From Chloroflexota bacterium (GTDB taxonomy: Bacteria; Chloroflexota; Anaerolineae; Anaerolineales; Anaerolineaceae), in the NCBI GenBank assembly GCA_011053085.1, contig DSBE01000304.1, forward strand, positions 1-6,812: a stretch of 6,812 bases of DNA, given 5' to 3'. Made by a program: the position numbers and the translations under genes. Of the stretch, positions 6,084-6,812 are shown piece by piece. The notes below the pieces were generated by a model. The model ran no database searches. It was not told the origin of the DNA and saw only the letters and a list, made by a program, of their open reading frames with translations. How positions within the stretch are numbered: the first letter of the stretch is position 1; the number at the start of each line of letters is the position of its first letter.

Positions 6084-6812
6084 TCATGCGCCAACGATGA
6101 CCTGCCGCCACAGGTCATACGATTGCTGATAATCCGCGCGATCCAGCGTCACGCCTCGCTCATTCAATGCTTTCTCCACCAACGGCAATGGCATCCCATG
6201 CTCTTTGACCAGTGCGAGTGCTGCGGGACCTTTCATCGCAGAAGAATTGGTTTTTGTCAGACGCCGATCAAGTTCCCGGTAGCCGCGAGTCAATGTGCGC
6301 TCAAAGCGGGGACGCTCGCGTTTGAAGTAGCCCAACAGCCGGGCACAGCTCTGTTCCAGATCGGGGTAACGCACCCGATAATGGGCCACGGCTACATCCA
6401 CAAGGCGCGAGATGAAGTCAGGATCTGCGATGTTCAATACTTTCTTGTGCGTCAGCACACCACGGATCAGCAGCCTCATAATGCGCGCCCGTCCGCCCTT
6501 GCCCGGCGTCGGCGCGCCATCCGCGGTAAGGAAAAGGAGCGCTCGCAGATGATCGGCAATCACGGCGGCGCTCTCCGGCATCCCTGCGCTCTGCTGCTGA
6601 GACCGTATATATGCGATGATGGGGGCAAAGATCTCCAGCTCAAAGACGGAAGCCTTGCCCTGTTGCGCCATTGCAACACGTTCCGCACCTATGACGGTTT
6701 CATCAAAGGGCGTTGCCAGCGGCGCAACGGTCTGTGTCTCCTGATCCATCAGGAAATGGATAAAGAGGATATTGGAGATCTCCACGAAGCGCCCGCAGGC
6801 GCAGCCGGGGCA
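6084..6812 (-). CDS. Alanyl-tRNA-synthetase-like catalytic core, 5' end outside window
   Basis: The 242 visible residues align by eye to the second half of the class II catalytic core of alanyl-tRNA synthetase. FVEISNILFIHF corresponds to the family's RYIEIWN-VFMQF block; GAERVA corresponds to the GLERVA motif 3 region; VIADHLRALLFLTADG and RIMRLLIR match the family's VIADHIR-FLIADG and LRRLIRR blocks; and HGMPLPLVEKALNERG matches YGFPLDL-EEIAEERG. A Cys-rich CPGCACGRF at the window edge matches a segment in some AlaRS proteins. The protein ends at about the end of the aminoacylation core, so the editing and C-Ala domains of full AlaRS (roughly 870 residues) are absent. The first glycine of the motif 3 GMGLER is replaced (VIGAER), while the Glu-Arg remain. 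A GTG at 6785 is open but is internal, since the frame continues to the edge. It is probably a paralogue, perhaps a tRNA-independent amino-acid-activating enzyme or a regulator, rather than the housekeeping gene. It lies 23 nt before the kinase gene. Confidence 0.85.
   Translation of the reverse strand, partial: CPGCACGRFVEISNILFIHFLMDQETQTVAPLATPFDETVIGAERVAMAQQGKASVFELEIFAPIIAYIRSQQQSAGMPESAAVIADHLRALLFLTADGAPTPGKGGRARIMRLLIRGVLTHKKVLNIADPDFISRLVDVAVAHYRVRYPDLEQSCARLLGYFKRERPRFERTLTRGYRELDRRLTKTNSSAMKGPAALALVKEHGMPLPLVEKALNERGVTLDRADYQQSYDLWRQVIVGA

Noticed and set aside
6783..6785. GTG at 6785 as the start of a complete 233-residue gene
   Set aside because: The frame continues upstream to the window edge with CPGCACGRF, which matches AlaRS, so the gene is cut by the window.

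Overview
The window holds one compact, single-direction gene block, all on the minus strand, so it reads from high to low coordinates. The order is: the 3' part of an alanyl-tRNA-synthetase-like gene running off the right edge (6812-6084); a soluble four-GAF sensor histidine kinase (6060-3352); a short degenerate receiver (3344-2985); a stand-alone intact receiver (2954-2550); a receiver fused to an AlbA_2/Schlafen-type domain (2553-1603); and a receiver fused to a CHAT caspase-like protease (1628-162). Gaps between consecutive genes are 23 nt, 7 nt, 30 nt, a 4-nt overlap and a 26-nt overlap, so this looks like one operon. Beyond the protease gene, 138-1 is a short GC-rich open frame reading off the left edge that I could not identify.

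The organism is a bacterium. Strings of GAF domains on a soluble kinase, receiver-CHAT fusions and strong Shine-Dalgarno sites fit a complex environmental bacterium. Chloroflexota is my best guess from the general style of the proteins, but no marker gene in the window proves it. Base composition is uneven. By hand count, 60-base lines in the synthetase-like gene, the first half of the kinase gene and the left edge are about 65-73% GC, while many lines in the rest of the kinase and in the receiver genes are 30-45% GC. This suggests a mosaic or partly acquired locus.

Reading the parts together, the kinase probably senses a cytosolic signal through its GAF domains; no membrane segment is visible. 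It could pass phosphate to up to three intact receivers: one without an output domain, one joined to an AlbA_2 module and one joined to a CHAT protease whose His/Cys dyad is present. The fourth receiver has lost its phosphoacceptor Asp and may be an adaptor or inhibitor. A signal-gated protease inside a multi-output phosphorelay operon is the main candidate for an undescribed system. A defence or stress-response role is inference from the domain types; nothing in the window shows the target or trigger.
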